32,427 bases of DNA, taken from NCBI GenBank assembly GCA_913057235.1, contig CAJXNI010000029.1, forward strand, positions 1-32,427. Reading direction: 5' to 3'. Position numbers and translations under genes: made by a program. This document shows positions 1 to 9,700 of the stretch, one piece after another. The DNA comes from an uncultured Bacteroidota bacterium (GTDB lineage Bacteria; Bacteroidota; Bacteroidia; Flavobacteriales; Schleiferiaceae). Position 1 is the stretch's first letter, and every line of letters begins with the position of its first letter. The notes under the pieces are model-generated. The model ran no database searches. It was given only the letters and a program-made list of their open reading frames with translations, and was not told the origin of the DNA.

Positions 1-443
1 ACATCTGTACCCACAGATTCACTCACGTACACGTTAGAAGCAACAAAAGTGCCCGTCATACCGGCAATTTCATCCAACACATTGGTTAGCAGATCATCAA
101 TATCACTGGCAACTATATTCCCGGCATCGGCTGTATAGGTGAAACTTGAGGAGATAACGGTAGTTCCGGTGTAGCCTAACTCATCGGCATAGCGGTTGGC
201 ATAATTAGCACCGCCCTCTACGTACCATACCACCTCATTAATGGCCCGGTCACCCAGGGATACTCCGTTTTCGTAATCGTCAATGAAGTCGCTTAAGGCA
301 TCCTCTACATTGGTGGGCGCCTCATAATCTTCATAGGTAGTACTACTTTTTAAAACCGTAGCCGGGTTTTCTTGCATGGATTCTTCTTTCTGGCAGGCCA
401 CTAGTGCGGAAATTGCCAGCAAAGTTAAAATTGATTTTTTCAT
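1..443 (-). CDS. Lipoprotein of unknown function, 3' end cut by window edge
   Basis: Reading leftward from an ATG at 443-441, an open frame of 147 codons runs off the window edge without a stop. The N-terminus MKKSILTLLAISALVACQKEE is a lipoprotein signal peptide with lipobox LVAC, so Cys17 would be lipidated and the protein anchored in the envelope. The visible part is acidic and rich in Asp, Thr and Val, with several Tyr-containing stretches; I recognise no domain. It is transcribed away from ilvE, and the terminator at 589-622 lies between them, so it probably has its own promoter. The lipoprotein call is firm; the function is unknown. Confidence 0.8.
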   Translation of the reverse strand, partial: MKKSILTLLAISALVACQKEESMQENPATVLKSSTTYEDYEAPTNVEDALSDFIDDYENGVSLGDRAINEVVWYVEGGANYANRYADELGYTGTTVISSSFTYTADAGNIVASDIDDLLTNVLDEIAGMTGTFVASNVYVSESVGTD

Positions 444-588
444 GATTTATTATTCAAATGACGCCTACTCGTTGTGCTTTTCGGCTTGCGCAGTAATTAA
501 ATCTTAGGCCTAAAAAAACAGAATTACCCTACAAAGCAAAAAAAAAAAATGAAGGCACAAAACTTTAGAGTCTTTTTCCTTAAAAACC

Positions 589-622
589 AAAACCCCGTGC
601 AGGTAATCCTGCACGGGGTTTT
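589..622 (-). terminator. Intrinsic terminator of ilvE
   Basis: A perfect inverted repeat with about 15 bp per arm (AAAACCCCGTGCAGG and its complement) and a TAAT loop lies about 50 bp past the ilvE stop. On the minus strand it is followed by GGTTTTTAAGG, a short U-run. It separates ilvE from the lipoprotein gene further left. Confidence 0.85.
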
Positions 623-673
623 AAAATTCACGTTACCAGTTGCTTAACAACTGTTATAGCACAGCTTAGAGTC

Positions 674-1720
674 TTACAAAATCTCCATCCACCCGTAAGG
701 GTCTGCTACCTTACCCTGGCGAATGTCTGTAAGGGCTTTTTTAATTTTTAGCGCGTAGCCATCGGCTGGGGTGGCTATTTCAAAGTCTTCACCTCTAAAG
801 CCAATGGTAGAAATTTGACTCACCACCGCTGCGGTGCCCATACCAAAGGCTTCCTGTAAAGTACCCTTGCGGGCGGCTTCCACTACTTCTTCTACTTTTA
901 TGGGGCGCTCCTCTACTTTAAGCATTTCCGTATCGCGCAAAAGCGTAAGTATGGAATCACGGGTGATGCCCGCTAAAATTCTGTCGCTGAGGGGTGGGGT
1001 AATAAAGGTGTCGTTAATCACAAAGGCAATGTTCATGGTGCCGCTTTCCTCTACCAGCTCGTGGTTCTTATGGTCGGTCCAAATCACCTGAGTGTAACCC
1101 TCTTTGCGGGCTTCATTGGTAGGGAAGAAAGCCCCCGCATAGTTGCCGGCACATTTGGTAGAGCCTACGCCTCCGGTGGCGCTGCGCGTGTACTGCTCCT
1201 CTACCTTTACCTTAACGTTGCCCGCATAATAGGGGCCTACAGGCGAAAGAATCACACAAAAGGTAAAGTCTTCTGAGGGACGGGCCGCCACAAACTCAGA
1301 GCTCCCAAACATAAAAGGCCTAATGTACAAAGCCGAGTTTTCATCATCGGGTACCCAGGCCTTATCCAGCTCAATCAATTTTTTAATACCGTCTACAAAC
1401 CACTCTTCGGGAAACTCGGGCATAAACATTCTCCGGGCCGAGTGATTGAGGCGCTTGGCATTGGCCTCCAGTCTAAAAATGCCCACTTTACCATCGCCCA
1501 TGTGGTAGGCCTTTTGGCCTTCAAAAAGCGCCTGGCCGTAGTGCAGGGTATGCATGGCCGGGGTAAACGTAAAGGGGCCGTAAGGTTTTATTTCGGGTTC
1601 TTCCCAGGCGCCATTGCGGTAATTACATACCAGCATGTGGTCGCTAAACTTGGCGCCAAACACCAGGTTGTTAAAATCTACACTGTCAATTTTTGTACTA
1701 TCGGCCTTAGTAACTTTCAT
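674..1720 (-). CDS. ilvE: Branched-chain-amino-acid aminotransferase
   Basis: This is a PLP-dependent fold-type IV aminotransferase that moves the amino group between glutamate and the 2-oxo acids of Leu, Ile and Val, acting in the cytosol. The family's Lys motif is seen as GGVGSTKCAGNYA, with the Schiff-base Lys at residue 189 (201 if the longer frame is used). HYGQALFEGQKAY, RPFMFGS and EESGTMNIAFV also match the family. The length of about 350 residues suits the type II (eukaryote-like) IlvE common in Bacteroidota. I chose the ATG at 1720-1718; a GTG at 1756 would add 12 residues and cannot be excluded. The gene stands alone, ends at a strong hairpin terminator, and diverges from the DUF4920 lipoprotein gene. 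Confidence 0.95.
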   Translation of the reverse strand: MKVTKADSTKIDSVDFNNLVFGAKFSDHMLVCNYRNGAWEEPEIKPYGPFTFTPAMHTLHYGQALFEGQKAYHMGDGKVGIFRLEANAKRLNHSARRMFMPEFPEEWFVDGIKKLIELDKAWVPDDENSALYIRPFMFGSSEFVAARPSEDFTFCVILSPVGPYYAGNVKVKVEEQYTRSATGGVGSTKCAGNYAGAFFPTNEARKEGYTQVIWTDHKNHELVEESGTMNIAFVINDTFITPPLSDRILAGITRDSILTLLRDTEMLKVEERPIKVEEVVEAARKGTLQEAFGMGTAAVVSQISTIGFRGEDFEIATPADGYALKIKKALTDIRQGKVADPYGWMEIL

Positions 1721-1789
1721 ATCTATGGGTTTGTTGAAGGGGGCTACCTTTTCCACTCCTTTTACTAGGCTTGGCCCCGATCAGATTTA

Positions 1790-1797
1790 TATCTTTG
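1790..1797 (+). promoter_or_regulatory. Bacteroidota -7 promoter box TATCTTTG
   Basis: TATCTTTG matches the TAnnTTTG consensus of the housekeeping sigma factor in Bacteroidota and lies 24 bp before the ATG of the lipoprotein gene at 1822. No clear TTTG -33 box stands at the usual spacing. A TTG at 1771-1773 is somewhat too close. Confidence 0.55.
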
Positions 1798-1821
1798 CTA
1801 CAAATAATTCATAATTAAGCA

Positions 1822-2346
1822 ATGAAAAAGATCTTATTTTTCTTAGCAGCAACTGCCTTGGTAAGCGCTTGCAAAAATAGTACAAACCAAAACGAAGAAA
1901 AAGCCCAGGAAGAAACAGATTCTTTGGCCGTAGAAACTACTGAAAGCCAAATGGATGTAACCTTTTACGGGGATACCATAAACGATGAGGGTGCCATTTC
2001 TACCGCCAAATTAGCGGCTCTTATGGCCGAAAATGATTCTGTTCCGGTAAAATTAGTAGGCACCGTAAACTCTTCTTGCCAGAAGAAGGGCTGCTGGATG
2101 AAAATGGATATAGGCAATGGCGAAGAAATGCGCGTAAGCTTTAAAGACTACGGCTTTTTTGTACCCAAAAACCTCAACGGTGAAACAGCCATTGTAGATG
2201 GTTACGCTTTTGTAGACACCATTGACGTAGATTTCCTGAAGCACCTGGCTGAGGATGCCGGAAAATCAGAAGAAGAAATTGCCGCCATTACTGAGCCGGA
2301 GGTAAGTGTAAACTTTGTGGCCAACGGAGTAATTATAAAAAGCTAA
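1822..2346 (+). CDS. DUF4920-family lipoprotein
   Basis: A 174-residue lipoprotein whose signal peptide ends in lipobox VSAC, giving Cys17 as the lipidated residue. After a Glu/Thr-rich linker to about residue 45, the body carries CQKKGCWMKM (Cys86 and Cys91) and then MRVSFKDYGFFVPKNLNG. These are marks of the DUF4920 family, whose biochemical role is not known. The two cysteines spaced C-x4-C could bind a metal or form a disulfide, which is inference. The next gene, a heme lipoprotein, starts 2 bp after the stop, so the two are likely co-transcribed from the TATCTTTG promoter upstream and may act together in a periplasmic redox or metal task. Confidence 0.85.
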   Translation: MKKILFFLAATALVSACKNSTNQNEEKAQEETDSLAVETTESQMDVTFYGDTINDEGAISTAKLAALMAENDSVPVKLVGTVNSSCQKKGCWMKMDIGNGEEMRVSFKDYGFFVPKNLNGETAIVDGYAFVDTIDVDFLKHLAEDAGKSEEEIAAITEPEVSVNFVANGVIIKS

Positions 2347-2348
2347 GG

Positions 2349-2843
2349 ATGCTTAAACGATTCATAGTACTAGGATGCCTCACCGGGGCATCCTTTTTTG
2401 TGGCCTGCAACCAAATCGAGCAGCCTCAAGAAGACCAAGCGGCTGAAAGCGCTAAGTCTGAAAAAGCGGAGAAGAAACTGGAGATGTACGAAGAGAGCGA
2501 GCTGGCTTTGCTCATGCGCAAAATGTACGAGGACAATCTGGCTATAGGGGAAGAAATTAAAAAAGGGAACCTGCCGGAAAGTTTCCCCGAAGATTTTAAA
2601 ACCATTCACACCGCTGTAGCCACCAACCCCGAGGAGTTGGACGCCACCTTTGATGCCCTGGCTAAGGAATACCTAAAAAATATGGAGGCCATTACCGCTG
2701 CTGAAAATCAAATGGAGGCTACCGAAGCCTACAATAACATGATTGGCACTTGTGCCAGCTGCCATCAGATTTATTGCCAGGGCCCTTTGGCTAAAATCCG
2801 CAAAATGCGCATCAAAGACATTATGCCGGCCAGTGGAACGTAA
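2349..2843 (+). CDS. c-type cytochrome lipoprotein (cytochrome c'-like)
   Basis: A 164-residue lipoprotein (lipobox FVAC, Cys20) with one heme c site, CASCH at residues 135-139, close to the C-terminus. The middle is mostly helical and charged, with MRKMYEDN near residue 55. A four-helix layout with the CxxCH in the last helix, and a Met-containing first helix, resembles class II (c'-type) cytochromes. The tail after the heme site (QIYCQGPLAKIRKM) is like many unannotated Bacteroidota cytochromes. It sits 2 bp after the DUF4920 gene and overlaps mnmD by 11 bp. Likely a membrane-anchored periplasmic electron carrier or gas-binding protein; the heme site is certain, the role is inferred. Confidence 0.82.
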   Translation: MLKRFIVLGCLTGASFFVACNQIEQPQEDQAAESAKSEKAEKKLEMYEESELALLMRKMYEDNLAIGEEIKKGNLPESFPEDFKTIHTAVATNPEELDATFDALAKEYLKNMEAITAAENQMEATEAYNNMIGTCASCHQIYCQGPLAKIRKMRIKDIMPASGT

Positions 2844-3516
2844 AATCGTTACTACTAAAGATCAATCGGCTACGCTGTTTGTGCCCGGTTTAGATGAAAC
2901 CTACCACTCCATTCATGGCGCCTTGCAAGAATCGCAGCACGTGTTTATTGAGGCGGGCCTACAGCAATTTAATTACCTCAGCCAAATCCATATTTTAGAA
3001 ATTGGTTTCGGCACCGGCCTTAATGCCTGGCTAAGTGCCCTGGAGGCGCAAAAGCAAGACTTCAAGCTGCACTACACCGGTTTGGAAAAGTATCCGGTGC
3101 AACCGGAAGAGTGGTCGGCTCTAAATTATACCCAAGCCCTGAACTTGCCCCAATCGGCCGCAGACCTTTTTGAGGCCCTGCATGAGAGCGCCTGGGAAAA
3201 TGAACAGGCTATTTCGCCCCATTTCAAACTCACAAAAAGGCAGGCCGACTTTAGAACCGCTCCCCTAACCCCCAATCACTACCACCTTATTTACTTTGAT
3301 GCCTTTGCTCCATCCGCGCAAGCGTATTTGTGGACGCGGGAAGTGTTTGAGCGCATGTTTGCCTGCCTGCAGGAAGATGGTCTTTTGGTGACCTACTGCG
3401 TAAAAGGAGAGGTGCGCAGAAACATGCAAGCGGCTGGTTTTGAGGTGGAAAAAATTCCCGGCCCACCGGGCAAACGCGAAATGGCCCGCGCCCGCAAACC
3501 GATTACTAAGTTGTAA
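2833..3516 (+). CDS. mnmD: tRNA mnm5s2U34 methyltransferase MnmD
   Basis: A stand-alone, SAM-dependent methyltransferase matching the N-terminal half of the bifunctional MnmC; it would make the last methyl transfer giving mnm5s2U at the wobble base of tRNAs. Visible motifs are YHSIHGALQESQHVFIEAG near the N-terminus, SAM motif I ILEIGFGTGLNAW at about residues 54-66, YFDAFAPSAQAYLWT, and the C-terminal GPPGKREMARA. The open frame extends upstream to 2743, but homology begins at the GTG at 2833, giving 227 residues and an 11-bp overlap with the cytochrome gene. No MnmC oxidase half follows, as is usual in Bacteroidota. Pairing with envelope genes looks like chance operon packing. Confidence 0.9.
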   Translation: MERKIVTTKDQSATLFVPGLDETYHSIHGALQESQHVFIEAGLQQFNYLSQIHILEIGFGTGLNAWLSALEAQKQDFKLHYTGLEKYPVQPEEWSALNYTQALNLPQSAADLFEALHESAWENEQAISPHFKLTKRQADFRTAPLTPNHYHLIYFDAFAPSAQAYLWTREVFERMFACLQEDGLLVTYCVKGEVRRNMQAAGFEVEKIPGPPGKREMARARKPITKL

Positions 3517-3560
3517 AGGTCTTTAGCAATTTCTTAACCCTACTGGCCTTAAGCTTCTTG

Positions 3561-3568
3561 TACCTTTG
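3561..3568 (+). promoter_or_regulatory. -7 promoter box TACCTTTG directly before a start codon
   Basis: TACCTTTG fits TAnnTTTG exactly and ends only 5 bp before the ATG at 3574. With the usual distance to the start site, transcription would begin at or next to the start codon, giving a leaderless or nearly leaderless mRNA. No good -33 box is visible, so the site is moderately supported. Confidence 0.45.
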
Positions 3569-3573
3569 TGTTT

Positions 3574-5565
3574 ATGCAGCGGTGGCGCCTATTATTTAAA
3601 GTTTTATCCTTTTGTCTTTTTGGGGCCTTTGCGCCTCAACTTGGGGCACAGCAGTTTTTTCATGCTTCCTTTCAAGGCCTAGGCCCGGGTCAACCACCAG
3701 CGGTGGTGCATTTGCCTAATGGCGATGTGGTTCAGGCCTTTCTAAGAGGCGCTGGCACCCAAGAGCTTACCCTGGTTAAAACCGATGCCTGCGATGAAAT
3801 ACTTTGGTCAAAACGTTTGAGCACGCCTCAAACCCCCAGCCGCCTCATAAATATGGTGGCGCATGAAAATGAAATTTACCTGGCGGTGGTTTTAGGTCCC
3901 CAACTCCCCGATTCCAGCTTGACGCTTTTTAAATTTACGACTGCCGGAAACCTGGTTTGGAGTCAAGAGCTGAAGGGCCCACCCATGTACTGGTACAGTC
4001 TGGGTATTAATGAGCAGGGGTATTTATTCTTGAATGGCAATAGCTCAAGCAGCGCTTCATTGGCCAATGTAGTGGTGAAGCTAGACCCTACGGACACTAT
4101 TTTTTGGAGCAACTCTTATACGCAAAGGCAAATCTGGGGCATGGGTGTGCCCGATAAAAATGGCGGCTTCCTGAAACTCACGGGCAATGTGGCCTATTTG
4201 CTAGACGCCAATGGTCAGCCGCAATGGATCCAAAATTACGATGCCGGTTATCAATCGGGGATTTCTCCGCTAGTCTTAGATGACGGCTTTGTCATCTTCT
4301 CCACCACCACCGCTGGTCAGAATCAATCGCAGGCCTACAAAATTGACCTCAATGGCAATGTAGTTTGGAGCAGTCCCGCTTTTTCAGGGAGCTTTTTTAG
4401 TGATGCTATTTTGCTTGAGAATCAAGAAATCCTCATTGCCAGTTCCGGTGCGGGTCCTGCCTTTGACCAAACCCAGCTGCTTTGGCTAGATGCCAGCACT
4501 GGCGCGGTGAGCAACAGCAAGTGGATACCGCCTAACAGCCAAGCTACTAACCAACCTACCCTTTCAAGCAACGGCCAGGGCCATCTGTTTTTGCATAGTC
4601 AATTGGCTACGGCTACCGCCACCAACGTAGATTTTCTACGGATTAAACCACAACTTGTAGGCACCGAGGCATGCCAATGGCAAAATGCCAACCTCAACAC
4701 AAGGAATGAGGCAGTTACGGCCTTAGGCAACGTGTCCTTACCGCCTATGCAAGCGCTGAGTTTTAACCAAGAACCGGTAAACGCCAGCCTGCAAAACGCC
4801 ACCGTGGCCATGCTGAAGGGCTGCTCTAATGTGCCTCAGCCAGAAGATATTGAGCTGGGCAACGACACTACCCTGTGCCCGGGTGAAACCCTGGTGCTGA
4901 ACCCTAACCTTACGGTAGAAGGCAGCTACCGGTGGAGCAATGGTCAGCAGGGAGCTAGTCTTACCGTAACCCAAGCAGGCCGCTATTGGCTGGAAGTAGA
5001 GCCCACTTGTGGTCAAGCCTTTTTTAGTGATACCATCCAGGTTGACTTTTACGATGGCATGGCGCCCCAAATTTTAGCCGATCAATTTCAGTATCAATTG
5101 GGTGAAACGGCCGCTTTTACCTTACAGAACCTGCCCGACACCACCGTTTTCTGGCAAAATGCCTTTGGAGACACCAATCGTGGAAACAGCTGGAACCTGG
5201 AACTTTCTAAACCGGGCCAGCAATGGGTAAAGGCCTGTTGGTACAGCCCTGCCTCTTGCTTACTGTGCGATTCGCTGTCCTTTAGCGTTGAAGCGCCTCA
5301 GCTACAATTGCCCAATGCCTTCACGCCCAACGGAGATGGGCTCAATGATTTTTTCGGTCCGGCCGATGGCGCTTTGGTGCACTACGATTTGTGGGTGAAA
5401 GATCGCTTTGGAAAAACCCTTAGCTACACCCAGAATCATCCGTGGAATGGGGATGTAAAAGGACAAAGAGCTTTGGGTGGCGTGTATGTGTATGAATTGC
5501 ACTACCAAATCTACAGGGGCCAACCCACCCAGGTTTTAGTGGGAAGCTTTACTTTGCTGCGATGA
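3574..5565 (+). CDS. Secreted protein with T9SS type-B C-terminal sorting domain
   Basis: A 663-residue exported protein. The start has a Sec signal peptide (MQRWRLLFKVLSFCLFGAFA, then APQLGAQ). The N-terminal two thirds contain repeating short blocks with Trp and Gly (such as GNLVWSQELKG, DTIFWSNSY, GNVVWSS), suggesting a beta-propeller. A domain with DTTLCPGETLVLNP and YRWSNGQQG (about 425-480) is an Ig-like module common in such proteins. From about residue 580, LPNAFTPNGDGLNDFF and the following 80 residues form the type-B (gliding motility-associated) sorting domain recognised by T9SS. The ATG at 3574 was chosen over an in-frame GTG at 3568, which lies inside the promoter box. The stop overlaps the next ATG by 4 bp, so translation is probably coupled. 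Substrate and role are unknown. Confidence 0.87.
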   Translation: MQRWRLLFKVLSFCLFGAFAPQLGAQQFFHASFQGLGPGQPPAVVHLPNGDVVQAFLRGAGTQELTLVKTDACDEILWSKRLSTPQTPSRLINMVAHENEIYLAVVLGPQLPDSSLTLFKFTTAGNLVWSQELKGPPMYWYSLGINEQGYLFLNGNSSSSASLANVVVKLDPTDTIFWSNSYTQRQIWGMGVPDKNGGFLKLTGNVAYLLDANGQPQWIQNYDAGYQSGISPLVLDDGFVIFSTTTAGQNQSQAYKIDLNGNVVWSSPAFSGSFFSDAILLENQEILIASSGAGPAFDQTQLLWLDASTGAVSNSKWIPPNSQATNQPTLSSNGQGHLFLHSQLATATATNVDFLRIKPQLVGTEACQWQNANLNTRNEAVTALGNVSLPPMQALSFNQEPVNASLQNATVAMLKGCSNVPQPEDIELGNDTTLCPGETLVLNPNLTVEGSYRWSNGQQGASLTVTQAGRYWLEVEPTCGQAFFSDTIQVDFYDGMAPQILADQFQYQLGETAAFTLQNLPDTTVFWQNAFGDTNRGNSWNLELSKPGQQWVKACWYSPASCLLCDSLSFSVEAPQLQLPNAFTPNGDGLNDFFGPADGALVHYDLWVKDRFGKTLSYTQNHPWNGDVKGQRALGGVYVYELHYQIYRGQPTQVLVGSFTLLR

Positions 5566-6014
5566 ATCTAAAACCCAATCGCTTTACCATACGTGTGTAC
5601 GGACTGCTCATTGACAACGAGGCCCTTTTGCTCTCTACTGAAAATATTAAGGGCAAGGTTTACACCAAGCTACCGGGCGGTGGTTTAGAGTTTGGGGAAG
5701 GCACGCTTGACTGCCTGCGGAGAGAGTTTCAGGAAGAGGCGCAAATTCAAGTGGAGCCCCAGGAGCATTTCTACACTACCGAACATTTTGTGGCAAGCGC
5801 CTTTGATGCCCGCACCCAGGTGATGAGCATTTACTACCGGGTAACATCGGCTGAAAGCCACCAAATAAAGACCGGAGATTTTAGCCAGAGGCAGAGCCTC
5901 AAAAAGCCGAGCGACCAACTACTTCACTGGAAAAAGCTAGCGCAACTAACTAGCCAGGATGTGGACTTACCCATTGATAAAGTAGTGATTGAAAAGCTTT
6001 TGCAGCAGCTTTAG
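5562..6014 (+). CDS. NUDIX hydrolase
   Basis: A 150-residue NUDIX-fold pyrophosphohydrolase. The Nudix box runs from Gly40 to Ile62 with Glu46, Arg54, Glu55, Glu58 and Glu59 in the expected spacing (G-x5-E-x7-REUxEExGU); the usual late Gly is Gln61. Family members cleave nucleoside diphosphates linked to another group; the N-terminal RFTIRVYGLLIDNEALLLS is like ADP-ribose or nucleotide-cleaning members, but the substrate cannot be read from sequence. Its ATG overlaps the stop of the T9SS protein gene (ATGA), suggesting translational coupling, though a shared function is not evident. Its 3' end overlaps the opposing gene at 6011 by 4 bp. Confidence 0.9.
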   Translation: MNLKPNRFTIRVYGLLIDNEALLLSTENIKGKVYTKLPGGGLEFGEGTLDCLRREFQEEAQIQVEPQEHFYTTEHFVASAFDARTQVMSIYYRVTSAESHQIKTGDFSQRQSLKKPSDQLLHWKKLAQLTSQDVDLPIDKVVIEKLLQQL

Positions 6015-6577
6015 TACAGCCTGCGGGAAACCAGCTCCTGCACTTTGCGCCAGAGTTTTTTGGGGCTCCAGGTATGCCACTCTAAATCATCCAGCTCTCC
6101 CCCAAAGAGAAAGTACGCATCCAGATAGTAATCCTTCAATTCCTGTAATACATGGGGTCTGCAATTAATCAGGGCCACCCAGCCTTCTTCCAGTTCATCA
6201 AACCACTCCTCGTAGTAATCCGTTTCATCGGCATGAAAATTAAGCAGGTTTTCACCGATGAAAATAAAGTGCTGAATTCCCTCCTGCATGATAGGCTCCA
6301 GCACGTCTCGTTTCAAAGTCATAATGTCATTGTGCAGCACGTCATTCCATTCCCCTATAAACTCCAGTACGGTGTAACCTTCTTCGTAATCGGCATACAG
6401 CTGTTTCAGGAAAAGCGTCTCTGCACCAAAATTATCCCACTGGGGGTGAATGATGTGGTCGTAAATTTTATCAGTAAAATAGACCTCACTATTTTGATAG
6501 CCGTAAAAAGGCGAGCGCTCATCTTCACTGGCTATGTACAAATGTCGCCAATTAAAATGAGGCTCAAGGGTGTGCAC
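6011..6577 (-). CDS. Hypothetical acidic, aromatic-rich protein
   Basis: A 188-residue soluble protein without signal peptide or membrane segment. It is rich in Tyr, Trp, Asp and Glu, with clusters such as ADETDYYEEWFDELEEGW (about residues 115-132) and WHTWSPKKLWRKV near the end. I do not recognise a named family, but the look is that of a conserved cytosolic protein. The start is GTG at 6577; a copied fragment at 14456-14605 has ATG at the matching position, which supports this start. No upstream promoter box is clear. It converges on the NUDIX gene with a 4-bp tail overlap and no terminator between them. Confidence 0.75.
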   Translation of the reverse strand: MHTLEPHFNWRHLYIASEDERSPFYGYQNSEVYFTDKIYDHIIHPQWDNFGAETLFLKQLYADYEEGYTVLEFIGEWNDVLHNDIMTLKRDVLEPIMQEGIQHFIFIGENLLNFHADETDYYEEWFDELEEGWVALINCRPHVLQELKDYYLDAYFLFGGELDDLEWHTWSPKKLWRKVQELVSRRLY

Positions 6578-6702
6578 TATAAAGTTGATTTTTGTTTTTG
6601 AGCAGTAGTGGAAATTAAGGTAATTTTAGAGATAATTTGTAAGCTAGCCAAGCCTTGAAACAGGTGGAAGAATGTATTAGAAGAGGTTGTTGAATAAAAA
6701 AA

Positions 6703-6730
6703 CAGCCGCTTCATTGAAATGAAACGGCTG
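6703..6730 (-). terminator. Intrinsic terminator of the large hydrolase gene
   Basis: On the minus strand CAGCCGTTTCAT, a short loop and ATGAAGCGGCTG form a 12-bp stem with one mismatch, followed at once by TTTTTTTATTC. It lies 25 bp past the stop of the gene ending at 6756. A textbook rho-independent terminator. Confidence 0.9.
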
Positions 6731-6755
6731 CTAATAATGCTAGGAAAGGAAAGTT

Positions 6756-9700
6756 TTACTCTTTGGTAATCTTGTAGGTCCTTCGTCCTAACTCGCCAAA
6801 ATCTAGCGTTATAAAATAAAGTCCTGGGGTTAGGGCGCTTAAATTAATCTGCTCTATAGATGTACCCTTCCAATTGATTTTGTCTCTTACAACTAATTGA
6901 CCACTATTATTAAGAATGGTGTAATCTGATGCCCCATAAAAACCTCCAGAAAAGTTTACAGTAAGCTTTTCATTTACAGGCTGGGGATACAAACTAACAT
7001 TACTCAAAACAACTTCTGCAGGAATGCCAGAGCCTTCCGCTACATCTTCCGCTCTTTTGTAATTAAATCCGGCAAAATCTATATCACATTGCTCGGTTAA
7101 ATAACCAAAATCTTCAATGCCAATGGTTTCATCGTACAGTTGCTCTTCGGCATCACATATACATTCCCAGTATTGGGCGCGCATGCTTTGGGTATTGTTG
7201 AAAGTCCAGTTAGTGTAGTTACCAAAAAGCGCCATGGCTTGTGAGTAATTACCCGCTACCCGGTACACTTGCGTTTTATTTAAGGTATACCTAAAAATGG
7301 CATTCTGGTCATTACTATCAATATCGCTCAATGAATCTAATTCATTGTCTAAAATATTAATAAAGCGCTGCACTTCTGGTAACACAGCTCCCCCCTCAGC
7401 ATGGGTTAGTTGTTCATATTGGAAGCTGTTTTCAAGGGCGCTCATACTGGCGCCAATGGCCATGTGTCTTAAGGGATGGTAAGAAGCATCTCTATTTGTG
7501 AAGGTTGCTTCTAGCAAGTCCATTAAGTCTACATAGGCCGACAAATCATCAGCTTCATTCTCGGTAAAAGTAATATTAGCCACGGCATTGCTTAACCCTG
7601 TTTTAAAGTTGCCAATTGAATAGGGACCATCGCCACCTACCCCGCTTTGCATGGTAATAGGGGTTTGCATAGGGTGCTCTAATTCCAAAACTGGATTATC
7701 GCAATCGGTATTGTTTTGAAAATTATTTTGGACACTGAGACTTAAAGCAGACGTAGTGTTATTAATACCGAAACGAACGGGAAAAGTCCAACCGCGGTCT
7801 GAGCTATGTTTCATTGGCATTTCATTAAAATCAGCATTTACAGTAGTGGAATTAAGATAATTGGTGAGCAAGCCGCCACCTTGGGTGCGTCCGCTAATAT
7901 ACCACGAGCCATTGGTGCCTAGGTTAAATTTATTGTGACCTTCTAATAAGTAGATACCCGTTTCGGTAGAATTACCGTCATAGAGGATTCCTACATTATT
8001 ATTAATAAATTCATTACCAGCATCTTCATCTAGGTAAAGAATGCCGTCCCAAATATTGATGCCCACATCATTGTTGAGTAACCCTGAACAAGTTACTCTT
8101 GCGTCAACGCCAACCATGTCTATACCGTTACCTGAGCCTGCGCTGTGGTCTTTAATGGTTGTGGCGGTAATATTAACCAAAGCTCCGTTTTGGCTGCTTA
8201 AACCTACACCTAGCCAGCCATTGCTACCAGCAGTTACTTGGCAGTTACCAAGGGTAGAGGTGCCTGACAAAGCACTACCTACTACCCCCCGACCATTGTT
8301 GTTGAGCTGATTGTTGGTTATTTGAAAATTGCCACCATTTACGGATATACCTGTTGTATTGTTAGTAAAATGAGAATTTCGTATTTGTATGGCAGGGCCT
8401 CCGCCTAGCCAATCGGCCATTACCCCAAAGTTGCCATTGGAAAAACTACAATTATTAAATAAAGCCCCTGCGCCATTTCCATTCCAAATTCTAATTCCTG
8501 CATGTTTACCGCCTCCGGTTGAGTTTACGGTAATATGGTGAAAATCGGTTTTACCGTAAAAATACATCAGTGCGCCAGGGGCTAAGTCAACCGCGCCATA
8601 GCGCATGTCTACTTCTGTAAAAGTATTGTTATTGCCGTCTATAAAATAAACGGGCTTGCGCACTTCTACCAACTTTTGGGTGAAAGGGGGAGTACCAGCC
8701 GGACCGCTTAAATCTAGTTTGGCGTTTGCGCCAATTTCCATATAATCGCCAAATTGAAGAGAAGTACCATCAAATACTTCTTGATCAAATATTACTTTAC
8801 CAATGCCTGTGAAAGTGAAGGTAGCATTGGCTAAAACGTTCAGCTTTCCTTGAACTACAAGTTCTGAACTTAAAGTGTTTAGTTGTAAATCAGCAGTGCT
8901 TTCATAAATAAGCTTACCGCCATCTTCTACTATTATTTGGCTTGAATTAATTTGAGCTTCATCGGCTATTTTTAAAACACCTCCGCTTTGTACATAAAGT
9001 TTTGAACCAGGGTTTATTTTTAAAAGCCCCCCACTATTTAAGTTTACTGTAGCTCCTTCCCCAATAAATAAATAGGCGGTATTACTTTGTACTGGATCTC
9101 CTAAATGCATTTCGCCCCCTTGGTTTATATTCAAGGTAAGATTTGAACCGCAGCTGCCACCAAGAAAAACTCTTGCTAAGCCGCCCGTTTCATCAAAATT
9201 AGCTGGATCTCCCGCTGGTAAATCATAGCGCGGTAAATTTGCATTTAAGTACAGGCGGCCGCCTTGATTTATATCTTGCCCGCCTAAGGTACTCACCACT
9301 AGTGGTACATTCCAAGTTTTAGTTAATGCACCGCCTTGTTGGGTTAATAAACTGGTACCGTTTACTATTTGATTCCATAACCAAGCCGTATTGCCACCGC
9401 CTGGGCTGGTGGTAGCCATAACATGCTCTTTTTCATCAACATCAGAATGGTAAGCATCAAAATGGGTGAGGCCGCTATTACGAGGATTAAACTCATCAAT
9501 TCCATTTGGACCGGAGATATCAAAATTTAAGTTTGATGTATTAATAGCCAAGGCCGAAATGGAAGGTATAAAATTCGCATAAGCTTGTGGCATATTTACT
9601 GAGCCAACTTGGCCGCAGACAGGCAGAAAGAAACTGTTAGCGGCCAGCTCATCGTGTATTCCTCTTTTAATAGCTGTGCCAAGGTCTTCCACATCGTATC

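Noticed and set aside
538-549. Run of twelve A upstream of the ilvE terminator as a phase-variable or regulatory tract.
   Set aside because: It lies in an intergenic spacer without a promoter box at a fitting distance.
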